Positions 53,429 to 63,775 of a DNA stretch of 64,000 nt are shown here, in pieces; position 1 is the first letter of the stretch; every line of letters begins with the position of its first letter. The stretch comes from an uncultured Victivallales bacterium (GTDB lineage: Bacteria > Verrucomicrobiota > Lentisphaeria > Victivallales > UBA1829). Under the pieces are notes generated by a model, which was not told the DNA's origin, ran no database searches, and saw only the letters and a program-made list of their open reading frames with translations. Location of the stretch: NCBI GenBank assembly GCA_934644965.1, contig CAKUDG010000003.1, forward strand, positions 116,258 to 180,257, in the 5' to 3' direction. Both the position numbers and the translations under genes were made by a program.

Positions 53429-53600
53429 CATCCGGCGGGTTGCTGTGATCCTGCCGGATGCGGGGGATGCAGCGGGAGCCGAGGGGTATGAGGGCGAGCA
53501 GCCCTCATGTTTTTCAGAAAAAATAAAATAAAAAATAAAAAATAAAAAAATGCGGGAGCCGAGAAGTATGAGGGCGAGCAGCCCTCATGTTTTTTTGTTT
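53429..53600. repeat. Hairpin cluster after kdgK with two copies of a 46-bp element
   Basis: CATCCGGC (53429-53436) pairs with GCCGGATG (53453-53460). A GCGGGAGCCGAG-type element occurs at 53472 and 53552, each containing the perfect hairpin ATGAGGGC-GAGCA-GCCCTCAT (53488-53508 and 53568-53588) followed by a T-run, so one or both may terminate kdgK. Between them is an A/T-only stretch. Confidence 0.75.
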
Positions 53601-53970
53601 TTTTTGCCTCCGGCGGCCAGCGTCTCGCCGCTGGAGTGCGACAAGGTCACAGACCTTGACCTCGTGAAAAATGTTCCGCATGTTTCCGTAATTTGTTGCT
53701 TCGCAAATTTTCCCTTTGTTGCTTCGCAAGTTTTTCCCTTTTTGCCTCCGGCGGCCAGCGTCTCGCCGCTGGACCGCGACAAGGTCACGGACCTTGACCT
53801 CGTGAAAAATGCTCCGCATGTTTCCGTAATTTGTTGCTTCGCAAGTTTTCCCTTTGTTGCTTCGCAAATTTTTATTTTTTTGCCTCCGGCGGCCAGCGTC
53901 TCGCCGCTGGACCGCGACAAGGTCACGGACCTTGACCTCGTGAAAAATGCTCAACGCATTTTTCCGTAAT
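53601..53970. repeat. 138-bp tandem repeat, almost three copies
   Basis: Units start at 53601, 53739 and 53877, exactly 138 bases apart; the third is cut short at about 53970. Each contains CCAGCG-TCTCGC-CGCTGG, CAAGGTC-ACG-GACCTTG and TTGC-TTC-GCAA hairpins. Because 138 is divisible by three, long frames run through on both strands, but neither encodes a recognisable protein. The run stops about 50 bases before the GH95-like gene. Confidence 0.85.
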
Positions 53971-54021
53971 TTTTATATACGGCAATATGTTACAAAACAC
54001 AAAAGGACAGGAATCCACTCC

Positions 54022-56505
54022 ATGAAATCTAACGAAAAGACTCCTTCCGTAAAACGGCTTTTTGATTTCCCGGCAGAAACAGAAACACTCATCCGCTCCT
54101 GCGATTACAAACGTTCCCCCGCGCCGCACAACTGGCAGGACGGCACTTTCCTCGGCGACGGCGATACCGGAATCATGGCCTTCGCCCCCTCCCATCTGGA
54201 ATGGATTGTCAATAAAACCGATCTCTATGACGGGACAGTCAACACCGCCGATTTCATGCCTCATGCGGAAGTCATGGAACGCGTTGAACACATGAATCCA
54301 AAGCATCTCATGTTTCTCGAAGACCGCGAAACCGGACATATCCATTATCTGCCCCAGACCGTTTCCGCAACCGTTCTCCGCATCAAATTCTGGACCGGAT
54401 CCGGCTGGAACACCCCCGCCGTTCCCCTGACGGAACAGACTCTCTCGCTCTATGACGCAATCCTGAACACTTCCATGGATTCGGCATTCCTTCACCCCGA
54501 AGTTCTTTCCTTTGTCTCCCGTTCCTCTTCGGTCCTCTGCCTCAGAATCCATGAGCCGGAAGAAGTGACTCATACGCGTGTCCTTGAACTTCTCCGCCCC
54601 TGGAACGAACAGATGGACAAACTGCCGGAATGGGAAATGCAAGATTCAGAAAACATCCTCGCATTCTCCCAGAGCCTCCCGAATGGACAGGGGCATTACG
54701 CCGTGGCTCTTCTCTTCGCGGGGAATTCCCCGGAAGCGGATGAGCCCGGGAACAAGAAAAACAAAGAAAACAGAAATCCTGCTGTGCAGATCTCACACGG
54801 CCGCCTTTACGGCAGAATGAAAGAACAGTCCGGGAAAGACGCCTTTTACTTCCTTGCCGTCCGTACGGACCGGGGAGAATCGAGCAGAAGAAACGGGAGG
54901 AAAGCTCTCTCCGACGCTGTCGAAGCCGTCCGGAACGCGGCGGAACGCGGATTTGACGCCCTGCACAGTGAACATGTCCGCTGGTGGCATGATTTCTGGA
55001 AACGGTCTCATGTCGATTTTTCCTCGGAAAAAGACATCACGCGTCAATGGTACTTCAGTCTCTATGCGCTGGCATCCTCCTACGGGGCAACGCCCATGCC
55101 CGGACTGAACGGACTCACTTACGGCCCGATGGACCAGATCGACGCCGGTGTCGGCTCCTCCGGATACACTCACGATCAGAACGTCCAGATCCCCATGATG
55201 CCTTTCTTTCCCCTCAATCACTGCGAATTCATCCGGCCCTTCGCTCAAACGTATCTGGAAATGGAAGAACGCCTGAAACAACAAACAAGAGAACGCTTCG
55301 GATCCGATGGAATCTATCTGCCGAACAACATGACTCCCTCCGGGGCCGAAATCCCGGTCGGGGCCTATCGCTACACGCTTTGCGGGAGCGCGTATTCCGG
55401 ACTCATTCTCTCCCTAGCCTGGCGCTATTCCCGTGACAGAAAACTCCTTGAATCCGCCATCTATCCGCTCCTCCGCGAATTTGTCAGCTTCTATCTCGGA
55501 CTCCTGAAAAAAAGCCCGCAGGACGGACTCTACCACCTGGACTGGTCCATTCCACCGGAAATCTTCACGCTCACAAGGGACGACACAGCAACACTCGCCA
55601 TGCTCCGCACCTGTCTCGAAACCCTTCTCGAAACCTCAGAGATCCTCCACAGAGATCAGGATCTCCGTCCGCTGTGGCTCGATCTTCTCGATCATTACCC
55701 TCCCCTCTCCTTCCGCGCCGACAACGGCTCATGGTGGGGCGGACCGGATATTCCTCCCGACCATTACTGTTACGGAGCTCACCTGCTCTATCCCTTCTTC
55801 CCCTCCGAAGCCGACCTCTCCAAAGAACACGCGGAACAAACGCTCGAATACATCCGGAATTCAGGAATCGAAATCTCCACCCTCTCTCCGGAGACACATC
55901 CCATGCACGAATGGAGCGCTTTTCTCACAGGAGTCACGCAACTGAGACTCGGACCGCCGGAACAGGGATGGAATGCCATGCGCCGTTTCCTGACTCTCTT
56001 CGGAAAGCCAAACCGCCTCTTCTCTCACAATCCGGTTCTCATCTCCGACTCCGGAAGCGCGGAACGCTCCTGCCTCGGGAAAGCCCCCCTCAAATTCCGT
56101 TCCTGGGACGGAAACTTCTTTGAAAGCAGACGCGGAAGCAATGACACCACTCCAAATCCGGAAGCCTCCAAACTCTCCCCTCCCGTCCTGGAAGGCGGTT
56201 CCGCATTCCTTTTCCTCTCCACCGAGACTCTTCTCCAGAGCTGGGGCGGGGAAATCCGTCTCTTCCCCGCCGTGCCACAGCACTTCACGGGGTACTTCGC
56301 CCGTTTCCGTGCTCAGGGCGGATTCCTCGTCTCCGCCGCCATGGAAGACGGGAATGTGACGGCTTTCAGAGTAGAGGCCCCCGCGGACGGGGAAATGCAG
56401 GACTCTCCCATGAATCTCGTCAATGTCCCCGGAAATTTCTCCATGCCGCTGCGCCTGCGTCCCGGTGAAGTCTGCGAGTGGTACCGGGAAGACGCAGAAA
56501 ACTGA
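54022..56505 (+). CDS. GH95-like glycoside hydrolase
   Basis: 827 residues without signal peptide. The N-terminal beta domain opens with NWQDGTFLGDGDTGIMAF, the equivalent of the W..a.PiGNG..GAM signature of alpha-L-fucosidase/galactosidase GH95 relatives. An alpha-barrel-like region follows with WWHDFWKRSHVDF, QWYFSLYALASSYG and GYTHDQNVQIPMMPFFPLNH, then a C-terminal beta domain (WGGEIRLFPAVPQHF). Catalytic residues cannot be fixed by eye. The ATG at 54022 is chosen at the family start; the frame enters the repeat upstream. It stands alone between the repeat island and hisG. Confidence 0.78.
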   Translation: MKSNEKTPSVKRLFDFPAETETLIRSCDYKRSPAPHNWQDGTFLGDGDTGIMAFAPSHLEWIVNKTDLYDGTVNTADFMPHAEVMERVEHMNPKHLMFLEDRETGHIHYLPQTVSATVLRIKFWTGSGWNTPAVPLTEQTLSLYDAILNTSMDSAFLHPEVLSFVSRSSSVLCLRIHEPEEVTHTRVLELLRPWNEQMDKLPEWEMQDSENILAFSQSLPNGQGHYAVALLFAGNSPEADEPGNKKNKENRNPAVQISHGRLYGRMKEQSGKDAFYFLAVRTDRGESSRRNGRKALSDAVEAVRNAAERGFDALHSEHVRWWHDFWKRSHVDFSSEKDITRQWYFSLYALASSYGATPMPGLNGLTYGPMDQIDAGVGSSGYTHDQNVQIPMMPFFPLNHCEFIRPFAQTYLEMEERLKQQTRERFGSDGIYLPNNMTPSGAEIPVGAYRYTLCGSAYSGLILSLAWRYSRDRKLLESAIYPLLREFVSFYLGLLKKSPQDGLYHLDWSIPPEIFTLTRDDTATLAMLRTCLETLLETSEILHRDQDLRPLWLDLLDHYPPLSFRADNGSWWGGPDIPPDHYCYGAHLLYPFFPSEADLSKEHAEQTLEYIRNSGIEISTLSPETHPMHEWSAFLTGVTQLRLGPPEQGWNAMRRFLTLFGKPNRLFSHNPVLISDSGSAERSCLGKAPLKFRSWDGNFFESRRGSNDTTPNPEASKLSPPVLEGGSAFLFLSTETLLQSWGGEIRLFPAVPQHFTGYFARFRAQGGFLVSAAMEDGNVTAFRVEAPADGEMQDSPMNLVNVPGNFSMPLRLRPGEVCEWYREDAEN

Positions 56506-56703
56506 TGCAAACAAAGTCTGAAAAAAAAATCATGGAAGGTGTGATACGAGGAGAAAGATGTCCACAACTTCTTTCTCCCCTCTCCTGACTATGAATGAGA
56601 AAGAGAGAAAAACAAAAACGCAAGCTGTGCATCCATCTCCGGGAAGCAATACAGCCTGCGCATCAGCAAAAAAAAGACGAAGAAGAAAGAGAAAAGAAAC
56701 TCC

Positions 56704-56742
56704 GGAAGTCTCCAAAGCTCTGTTCAGGCCATGGAGACTTCC
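56704..56742 (-). terminator. Rho-independent terminator after hisG
   Basis: GGAAGTCTCCA (56704-56714) pairs perfectly over 11 bases with TGGAGACTTCC (56732-56742). On the minus strand it is followed by a T/C-rich tract rather than a pure T-run. It lies 37 bases after the hisG stop. Confidence 0.72.
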
Positions 56743-56778
56743 CCTGCATCAGTCACGAAACAGAAAGGAAATATCACA

Positions 56779-57651
56779 TCAGTCGACAATCTTGTTCAGA
56801 GGATATTCCACAATCCCCGTCGCCCCGATTTCCTTCAGCACAGGAATGAGGTCCCGAACCACGTGTTCGGAAACGATGGTGTTCAATGCGAAGGACTTCC
56901 CATCCGCCAGACTGGAAACCGTCGGATGCTCGATCGCAGGAAGTTTCTGCAGAACCGCATCCAGATGTTCCTTCTTCACATTCAGCATGATGCCGACTTT
57001 CCCCTCCGCATTGAAAACCGCCTTCAGAAGCAGAGCGAGATTTTCAATTTTGCGTTTTTTAAACGGATCCTTCATTGCCTCCTTGTTGGCGATGAAACGG
57101 GTCGTACTGATGCAGAGAGTGTCGATGACTTTCAGTTTGTTCGCCCGGAGCGAGGAGCCGGTTTCCGTGATCTCGACAATCGCGTCCGCCAGACGCGGCG
57201 GCTTCACTTCGGTCGCCCCCCAGGAAAATTCCACATTCGCCTTGACTCCATGAGATTCAAGATAACGCCTGGTCATTCCCACCGCTTCCGTGGCAATACG
57301 CTTCCCTTCAAGATCCTTTGCGCAGGTGATGTCGGAATTCTCCGGCACCGCCAGAACCCAGCGGAGCGGATTGCGCCCGACTTTCCCGTAAACAAGTTCC
57401 GCCACTTCCACCACATCGGAACCGTTTTCGCGAATCCAGTCGTAACCGGTCAGGCCGCAGTCCAGAATCCCCTCTTCCACGTAACGGGACATTTCCTGTG
57501 CGCGGATCAGCATGCAGTCGATTTCGGGATCGTCAATGGTCGGGTAATAGGAGCGGGAACTGATTTCCACTTTATATCCGGCCTTCGCAAAAACCGCGAC
57601 CGTTGCATCTTCCAGACTGCCTTTCGGGAAGCCGAGCATCAATTTCGCCAT
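56779..57651 (-). CDS. hisG: ATP phosphoribosyltransferase, long form
   Basis: 290 residues of the long HisG type: LMLGFPKGSLEDATVAVF, ILDCGLTGYDWIRENG, RIATEAVGMTRRYLES, DAIVEITETGSSLRANKL and a C-terminal regulatory ACT-like domain (about 215-290, VGIMLNVKKEHLDAVL) that normally binds histidine for feedback inhibition. It catalyses the first step of histidine synthesis. No other his gene is adjacent. tRNA-His lies 6 kb away, probably by coincidence. Confidence 0.96.
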   Translation of the reverse strand: MAKLMLGFPKGSLEDATVAVFAKAGYKVEISSRSYYPTIDDPEIDCMLIRAQEMSRYVEEGILDCGLTGYDWIRENGSDVVEVAELVYGKVGRNPLRWVLAVPENSDITCAKDLEGKRIATEAVGMTRRYLESHGVKANVEFSWGATEVKPPRLADAIVEITETGSSLRANKLKVIDTLCISTTRFIANKEAMKDPFKKRKIENLALLLKAVFNAEGKVGIMLNVKKEHLDAVLQKLPAIEHPTVSSLADGKSFALNTIVSEHVVRDLIPVLKEIGATGIVEYPLNKIVD

Positions 57652-57998
57652 ATCTCAAATTCTCCACAGTAAAATGAGTTTTCCATGATTTTTTGTTTCC
57701 GTCTTTTTTCCGCCGGAAGGGGAAAGAAAAGGCGTTCCCTGCGGCAGGAAGAGTTGTATTTCTTCTGATTCTCAGGGAAAGAAGTAATATAGTCCTCTCT
57801 CTCCGAAATTCAAACGTTTCAGAGAAAAGAAGCTCAGCCCCTTTCCCCGGAGGTACAACACCTGAAGATGCCGGAACTCAAAAAGAAAATCATCAAACGG
57901 ATGAATCAATCCGGGAACCAATCAAGCTGTCTGACAGAGAAAAAATCAGTAAAATCCGGAATTTCCCCGGGGAGGGGAGAGCGTTTCGGACTTTTTTT
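57652..57998. other. Intergenic region between hisG and the secreted protein, no gene seen
   Basis: Frames here belong to antisense reading of the neighbours. The sequence is A/T-rich near hisG and purine-rich towards 57950. No clear promoter pair or terminator is found. Confidence 0.4.
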
Positions 57999-59657
57999 TC
58001 AGAATCGGGTGATGGTCCGGGAACGGTAGAGGGCATAGACGTCCCGGATCCGATTCAATTCGTCTTCGGACTTCAGATTGCGGATCAACATGCGGAAGGT
58101 CTTTTCCACCAGATCATTCGGGAGTCGGGTCAGGACATTCATTCCCGAATTCCGCACCCGGACGATATACTTTTTCGATACACGCGGGTCAAGGGCGTCA
58201 AAGAGGCAGAGGGAAAGAGCCGCCATGATGTTCACACGGGTCTCCGGCGCATTGGCCAGAGCGATTTCATAAGGCTCCAGACGGAGCCGGTCCTCCTTGG
58301 AAAGACGCGCCTCCTTCGCTGCGTCGCTTTCCTCCAGCTTCATGAATTTTTCCGTATTCGGCACGTCACCGGAACGGATTGCAAAGAGTTTGATGTGTTC
58401 CACGGCATCCGCCTGAATCATGGGGCGGGTTTTGTCCTTCCGCGTCAGTTCGGCGGTCAGGACCGTGCAGAGCGCATATTCGCGGAAATTCCACGGAGAC
58501 AATGCAATCTTCCGGTAAATCGGAAGAAAATCCTTCCCCCATCCCGCAGTCTTTGCAAAACGGGAGATTTCCTCGATGTTTTTCCGGTGACGAAGCAGTT
58601 CGGCATAAAGGGCCTTCTTCCCGTTCTGGAAGGCTCCGGCGGCAACCACGGAAGAAATCGCCTCCTCGTACAGCGGATTCCCGGTCTTCAGCATGGCAAG
58701 GAGTTCCTGTTCCGCCTCGGGTGCATTCATCCCGTAAAGAATGGCTGCCTGAGCAACTGGGGAAACGTCCTTCGCAATCGCCTTTTCCGCAGACTGCTTC
58801 AGCAGTGGTACAATCTCCGGCCCCATCCCGCGCAGGACATCCACCGCATAGCGGGAAGTGAAAAGGACCCGGTCCTCCACATTGAGAGCATCGGCGAGGA
58901 GAGGAAGTCTTTCATATCCCCCTTCCAGATCGAGAAATTTCCGGATCCATTCCAGCAGCGCGATGTTCGCCCTGCCGAAATAATGGAAATTCCGGTCCGC
59001 TCCCAGATACAGCGTGTAATCCGCGGCCTCCGTTTCGCTCGGACTCCAGGGAATCCCGTAACAGAAATAGAAAGAGGAATTCCGATCCTTCCCTTCCGTC
59101 CGGCCGGCGGCAAGAGCCGCCTGAAGATCAAACGATGCAGCAGCCCGGGGAACCAGCACCAGATCAATATGGTCGAAATGACGTTCCTTGGCAGTGTCCG
59201 ACTTGAGGACCATCGCCTCCTCCGCCGCCTTCAGACGTTCCGACACAAAAGGACGCGTATAGACCACCCGGAGCACTTCTGTTTCCGCAGGGGCTTTCCC
59301 GGGAAATACAATCTTTTCAGCATTGAAGTGTATCCGGTTCCAGTCCTGAAGTTCAGTGCTGAGCCGGGCAAGCGTTTTCTGAATGGCGCTCTGCTGCTGT
59401 CCCGGAAGCGTTCCCGCGGCGGCAGGAGAAGGTACGGCAGCATTTCCGGAAACCGTTCCCCCTTCCGTTTTCCCTTCCGTTTCCCCAGCGGACGCTTTCC
59501 CGGATGAAGAAGGAGAAGTCTCCCTCGTTCCCGCCGCCCCGTCCGCAGAACTGAGCCGAAACGGGAAAAGCAGAGCAAGGGTCAACAGACAGAATACCGG
59601 ACAGAAACAACGGCTCCTCCACAAGAGCCCAATCAAATGCAACGCTTTCTTCCTCAT
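57999..59657 (-). CDS. Large secreted or anchored protein, unknown, HEAT-like body
   Basis: 552 residues from ATG 59657, where GGAGG stands 9 bases upstream. The N-terminus has a hydrophobic segment (about 17-36) that can serve as signal or anchor, followed by a Ser/Gly/Thr/Ala-rich linker (about 38-85). The remaining body is helical with repeated Ala/Leu-rich units (AEKAIAKDVSPVAQAAILYG, AEQELLAMLKTGNPLYEEAI), as in HEAT-type solenoids. No enzymatic motif. It lies 197 bases after dnaE in the same direction, so it could share its transcript. Confidence 0.7.
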   Translation of the reverse strand: MRKKALHLIGLLWRSRCFCPVFCLLTLALLFPFRLSSADGAAGTRETSPSSSGKASAGETEGKTEGGTVSGNAAVPSPAAAGTLPGQQQSAIQKTLARLSTELQDWNRIHFNAEKIVFPGKAPAETEVLRVVYTRPFVSERLKAAEEAMVLKSDTAKERHFDHIDLVLVPRAAASFDLQAALAAGRTEGKDRNSSFYFCYGIPWSPSETEAADYTLYLGADRNFHYFGRANIALLEWIRKFLDLEGGYERLPLLADALNVEDRVLFTSRYAVDVLRGMGPEIVPLLKQSAEKAIAKDVSPVAQAAILYGMNAPEAEQELLAMLKTGNPLYEEAISSVVAAGAFQNGKKALYAELLRHRKNIEEISRFAKTAGWGKDFLPIYRKIALSPWNFREYALCTVLTAELTRKDKTRPMIQADAVEHIKLFAIRSGDVPNTEKFMKLEESDAAKEARLSKEDRLRLEPYEIALANAPETRVNIMAALSLCLFDALDPRVSKKYIVRVRNSGMNVLTRLPNDLVEKTFRMLIRNLKSEDELNRIRDVYALYRSRTITRF

Positions 59658-59854
59658 CGCTTTTTTCCTCCGCAATGGACAATCCATCCTCAACAGATCA
59701 CCCTGTTTTCTTTCATCACAACATTCCCTGTCATCGGCAGCTTGACCTGTCACGGTCCGGACGGGGAAGGATGATCCGCATCCAATCCCGCATCCAATCC
59801 CGCATATTCAGTCCAGTCCGCGCCGCCGGACAGACGCGATCTTTTTTATTTTTC

Positions 59855-62800
59855 TCATTCCGCCTTCTGATAACGAGGGCGGGTCTGCGGGACAAAATCG
59901 TCGGCCTTGAGTTTGTAATGACCTTCCCCGACCAGATGCTGAATCGAATCGATCAGTCCCGAAGTGACGCTGACGGAAAATTCTCGGCCCGTTTCCACAA
60001 ACGCCACCATGCCGTTTTCCATCGTCAGGCAGAGAATCACGGGCACGGGGCCGGGATTCCGCTTCAGAAGAGTCTGAAGTGCTCCGAAGACGGAAACGTC
60101 GAACTCCTTCTGATAAATATGAACATGAAGTTCTTTCGTATACTTCCCCGTCACCTGGTCCAGGGGGACGACGTTTTCCACCATGAGGGCGCAGGGTGCA
60201 TTTTCATCGTTCTTCTTCGTCAGAGCCTCGATGAACACCAGGCCGTCTTCCACAAGCAGCTCGCGGCATTTCTCATACGTCCGGTTGTAGACAATGCATT
60301 CGATGCTTCCGCTCAGGTCTTCCAGACGCAGAATGGCAAAAGGTTTGCCCTCCTGCTTCGTGATTTTGCGCGTAACGGATTTGATCATGCCGCCCAGCTT
60401 GACTCCGATATCCGTCGGCATCTGTGTGATCTGCGCAATGGAGCTTGTCGAAAACGTGGAAATCAGGTTCGAGTATTTCGAGAGAGGGTGCCCGGAAACA
60501 TAAAATCCCAACAACGTTTTCTCGTCATTGAGGATTTCCGACTCATCGAATTCGGGGATGTCCGGCGGCGGCACATCCCCGAAGCCCTCCGCTTCAAAGT
60601 CGGAAAGCATGTCAAACAAGTTCCCCTGCCCGCTCGCTTTGTCCCTCTTGCGCATGTTCGCGGACTGAATGGACGAATCAATGATCGCCATGAGCTGGGA
60701 GCGTTTGAGCCCCAGGGAATCGAGCGCGCCGCAGCGGATCAGAGCCTCAATGCTTTTGGAGGTCAGTCCCTCCGTACGTTCAATGAGGTCGGAAAGGCTT
60801 TTGAACGGCCCCTGTTCCCGCGCCTCGATGATGCTGGCGGAGACCCCCTGCCCGAAGCCCTTGATCGCGCCGAGTCCGAAGCGGATCGCATCCCGGTCCA
60901 CGGTGAAGTTGACGTCGCTCCTGTTCACGTCAGGCGGCAGAATCCGGATGCCGGACGTCCGACACTCATTGATCAGGAACGCCAGTTTTTCCGCATTGGA
61001 AAGTTCGCTTGTGAGCACGGCAGCCATGAATTCGGGGCGGTAATTCGCCTTCAGATACGCGGTCCGGTAAGACATCGTGGCATAAGCGGCGCTGTGAGAC
61101 TTGTTGAATCCGTAATCGGCGAACTTTTTGATGTTCTCCCAGATTTTTTCAGCCTGGGCGGCGGGAATCTGATTGGTTTTGAAGCAGCCTTCGATGAATT
61201 TGTCGTGCTGTGCCTCCATGTCCTTGATTTTCTTTTTCCCGATGGCCCTGCGGAGGATGTCCGCCTGTCCTAGGGAGAAGCCGGCCAGGACCTGCACCAC
61301 CTGCATGATCTGTTCCTGATAGAGCATGATCCCGTAGGTTTCCGAAAGATACTGCTCCATGAGGGGATGGTCGTATTCCAGAGGAATGGTGCCTTTCTTG
61401 CGTCCGACAAAAAGGTCGATGAACTGCATGGGCCCGGGGCGGTAGATCGCCACAAGAGCGATGATGTGCTTGATGTTTTCCACTCCGAACTTCCGGCAGA
61501 GATTCTGCATTCCACCGGATTCCAGCTGAAAGACGGCCACAGTGTCTCCGCTGTTCAGGAGATCGTAAGTGGGTTTGTCATCCAGGGGAATCTGCTCCAT
61601 GTCGAGCGCGATGCCGCGGTTTTTCCTGACATTGTCGCAGGCATCCTGAATAACGGTCAGTGTACGGAGCCCGAGAAAATCCATTTTCAGGAGTCCGATG
61701 CTTTCGCAGAGCGGAGCCACATACTGGGTGATGATTTCGTCATGCGCGCCTCTCCCTAGCGGAACCAGATTAGCCAGAGGCTGATTGCAGATAATCACGC
61801 CGCAGGCATGGATTCCCATCTGGCGGTTGAGCTGTTCAATCGGGGCGCTGTAGGCGAAAATGTCGCGGACCCACGGCTCACGGTCCAGAAGCTGACGGAG
61901 ATCCGGAGATTCCTTGACGGCTTTGGCAAGCGTCATTTTCGGGTCGTCCGGGACGGTTTTGGTGATCATGGCCCCCTCCGCCGGAGTCCGGCTGAGGGCA
62001 CGGGCGACGTCTTTCAAAACCGCCTTCGCCTTCAGAGTCCCGTAGGTCCCAATTTGAGAGACGCTGTCAAAACCGTATTTTTCAATGACATAATCAATCA
62101 CTTCTCCACGCCTGCGTTCGCAGAAATCGACGTCAAAGTCGGGCGGTGAAATTCGATCCGGATTCAGGAAGCGCTCGAAAAGCAGTCCGTAGCGGATGGG
62201 GTCGATATTCGTGATCCCCGTCAGATAAGCCACGAGACTCCCGGGCCCGGACCCGCGGCCCGGACCCACGGGAATTCCCTTGCTTCTGGCCGTATGGATG
62301 AAATCCCACACCACCAGAAAATAACTGTTGTATTTCATCCGGTTGATGACGCCGAGCTCATAGTTCATGCGCTGGAGAAGGACTTCGGCTTCCTCCGCAT
62401 GTTCGGCGGGAGGATGATCCGGATCATAGCCGAAGCGTCTGCGGAATCCGTCAAGACAGATTTTTCTCAGATAGGCGCCGGCTTTTTTCAGAATCATGCG
62501 CCGTTCGACCTGAGCCTCACGCTCCTGGGAAGAAGGCGGGGGGGTATCCATTTTCTTCTCACGCAACGCAGTGAATTCGGCATCGATTTCCTTTTCGGAA
62601 TCGGCATGCAGAGAGGAAAGGTCCAGAGTCTCAATGAAATCCTGCGGGGGAGTGTATTCCGGATAATGGTTCTCATACCCGATCGTGACATTGCAGCGTT
62701 CGGCGATGGCAAGGGTATTGGAAAGAGCCTCCGGTACTTCGGAGCCGAAGATTTCAGCCATTTCGTCGCCTGATTTGAAATAGAATTCCTCCTGATCCAT

Positions 62801-63556
62801 TTTCATTCTGCGCGGATCGTCCATAGTGGTACGGGTCTGGATGCAGAGCATGATTTCATGGGATTTGGCGTCTTCTTTCCGGAGGTAGTGAACGTCATTC
62901 GTGGCGACAAGGGGCACCCCGCAGTCCCTTGAAAGGGCGATCAGATCCCGGTTGACCTTCTTCTGGTCTTCGATTCCGTGATACATGAGTTCAAGATAAA
63001 AGTTATCCTTCCCGAAGATATCGAGATATTCCCCCAGCACCTTTTTGGCCGCGTCATAGCCTTTGAAGCGGGAAGCGACATCAATCTCCCCCTGCAAACA
63101 TGCGCTCATCCCGATCAATCCCCCGGAATATTTTGCCAGGAGTTCCTTATCGATTCTCGGCTTGTAATAAAAACCGCTGACATGTGCTTCGGAGATCAGC
63201 TGGCAAAGATTATGGTACCCGCGGTCGTCCTTTGCCAGAAGAATCAGGTGAAACCCCTTGATGTAAGGTACTTCCACAGATTTTTCCAGACGGCTGTGCG
63301 GGGCGACATACGTTTCACATCCGATAATCGGTTTCAGACCTTCCTTCTTCAAAGCGTTGTGGAATTCCAGGCAACCGCCCATGACGCCGTGGTCGGTTAT
63401 GGCAACGGCTTTCATTTCATGGGCTTTGGCGAGTTTCACAATATCGTATTTCCCCTCCTGGTCCTCTTTTTTAAGCTTATCCCACGAGATTGCGCATGCT
63501 CCGTCGAGCAAACTGTAATCCGTATGCAGGTGCAGGTGGACAAATTCCTTTGGCAT
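59855..63556 (-). CDS. dnaE: DNA polymerase III subunit alpha
   Basis: 1233 residues of the C-family replicase. The PHP domain starts FVHLHLHTDYSLLDGA; the polymerase active site is seen in VGPGRGSGPGSLVAYLTGI and PDFDVDFCERRRGEVIDYV; HACGVIICNQPL and SHSAAYATMSYRTAYLKANY are conserved blocks, and an OB-fold follows (VKLGGMIKSVTRKITKQEGKPFAILRLEDLSG). ATG 63556 is chosen because AGAGGA sits 6 bases upstream and the PHP motif starts at once. The length is typical for DnaE1. Confidence 0.98.
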   Translation of the reverse strand: MPKEFVHLHLHTDYSLLDGACAISWDKLKKEDQEGKYDIVKLAKAHEMKAVAITDHGVMGGCLEFHNALKKEGLKPIIGCETYVAPHSRLEKSVEVPYIKGFHLILLAKDDRGYHNLCQLISEAHVSGFYYKPRIDKELLAKYSGGLIGMSACLQGEIDVASRFKGYDAAKKVLGEYLDIFGKDNFYLELMYHGIEDQKKVNRDLIALSRDCGVPLVATNDVHYLRKEDAKSHEIMLCIQTRTTMDDPRRMKMDQEEFYFKSGDEMAEIFGSEVPEALSNTLAIAERCNVTIGYENHYPEYTPPQDFIETLDLSSLHADSEKEIDAEFTALREKKMDTPPPSSQEREAQVERRMILKKAGAYLRKICLDGFRRRFGYDPDHPPAEHAEEAEVLLQRMNYELGVINRMKYNSYFLVVWDFIHTARSKGIPVGPGRGSGPGSLVAYLTGITNIDPIRYGLLFERFLNPDRISPPDFDVDFCERRRGEVIDYVIEKYGFDSVSQIGTYGTLKAKAVLKDVARALSRTPAEGAMITKTVPDDPKMTLAKAVKESPDLRQLLDREPWVRDIFAYSAPIEQLNRQMGIHACGVIICNQPLANLVPLGRGAHDEIITQYVAPLCESIGLLKMDFLGLRTLTVIQDACDNVRKNRGIALDMEQIPLDDKPTYDLLNSGDTVAVFQLESGGMQNLCRKFGVENIKHIIALVAIYRPGPMQFIDLFVGRKKGTIPLEYDHPLMEQYLSETYGIMLYQEQIMQVVQVLAGFSLGQADILRRAIGKKKIKDMEAQHDKFIEGCFKTNQIPAAQAEKIWENIKKFADYGFNKSHSAAYATMSYRTAYLKANYRPEFMAAVLTSELSNAEKLAFLINECRTSGIRILPPDVNRSDVNFTVDRDAIRFGLGAIKGFGQGVSASIIEAREQGPFKSLSDLIERTEGLTSKSIEALIRCGALDSLGLKRSQLMAIIDSSIQSANMRKRDKASGQGNLFDMLSDFEAEGFGDVPPPDIPEFDESEILNDEKTLLGFYVSGHPLSKYSNLISTFSTSSIAQITQMPTDIGVKLGGMIKSVTRKITKQEGKPFAILRLEDLSGSIECIVYNRTYEKCRELLVEDGLVFIEALTKKNDENAPCALMVENVVPLDQVTGKYTKELHVHIYQKEFDVSVFGALQTLLKRNPGPVPVILCLTMENGMVAFVETGREFSVSVTSGLIDSIQHLVGEGHYKLKADDFVPQTRPRYQKAE

Positions 63557-63775
63557 GTCATCCTCTTGGAGAGAGTGTTCCGAACATTCAAAAAAACAAT
63601 CAGCATCCGTCTGACGGTGCGGGGAAAAACTCCGCAACCGGGAACTATCTTCCATGAACTGTTTTTTTTCAAATGCCTGGAGAGTTTTTTTTGAAATATT
63701 CCTGAATTTTCCGAACTCTCCTCTCGCGGGGCAGAGCGTTTTCGTGAAAAAGCGATAAAAAGATGTATCCAGGGC

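Noticed and set aside
53514..53969. Frames of ~140 codons on both strands across the 138-bp repeats
   Set aside because: They exist because the unit length is divisible by three; composition and the hairpins argue for a structural repeat rather than a protein.
53601..53970. CRISPR array
   Set aside because: Units are 138 bp, contiguous and nearly identical with no unique spacers, and no cas genes are present.
57693..61273. Long plus-strand frames of 500-600 codons opposite the secreted protein and dnaE
   Set aside because: They are antisense to strongly supported genes, Arg/His/Gly-rich and without family resemblance; the same happens opposite groEL (35928-37760), GH20 (27862-29685) and DUF4838 (30888-32510).
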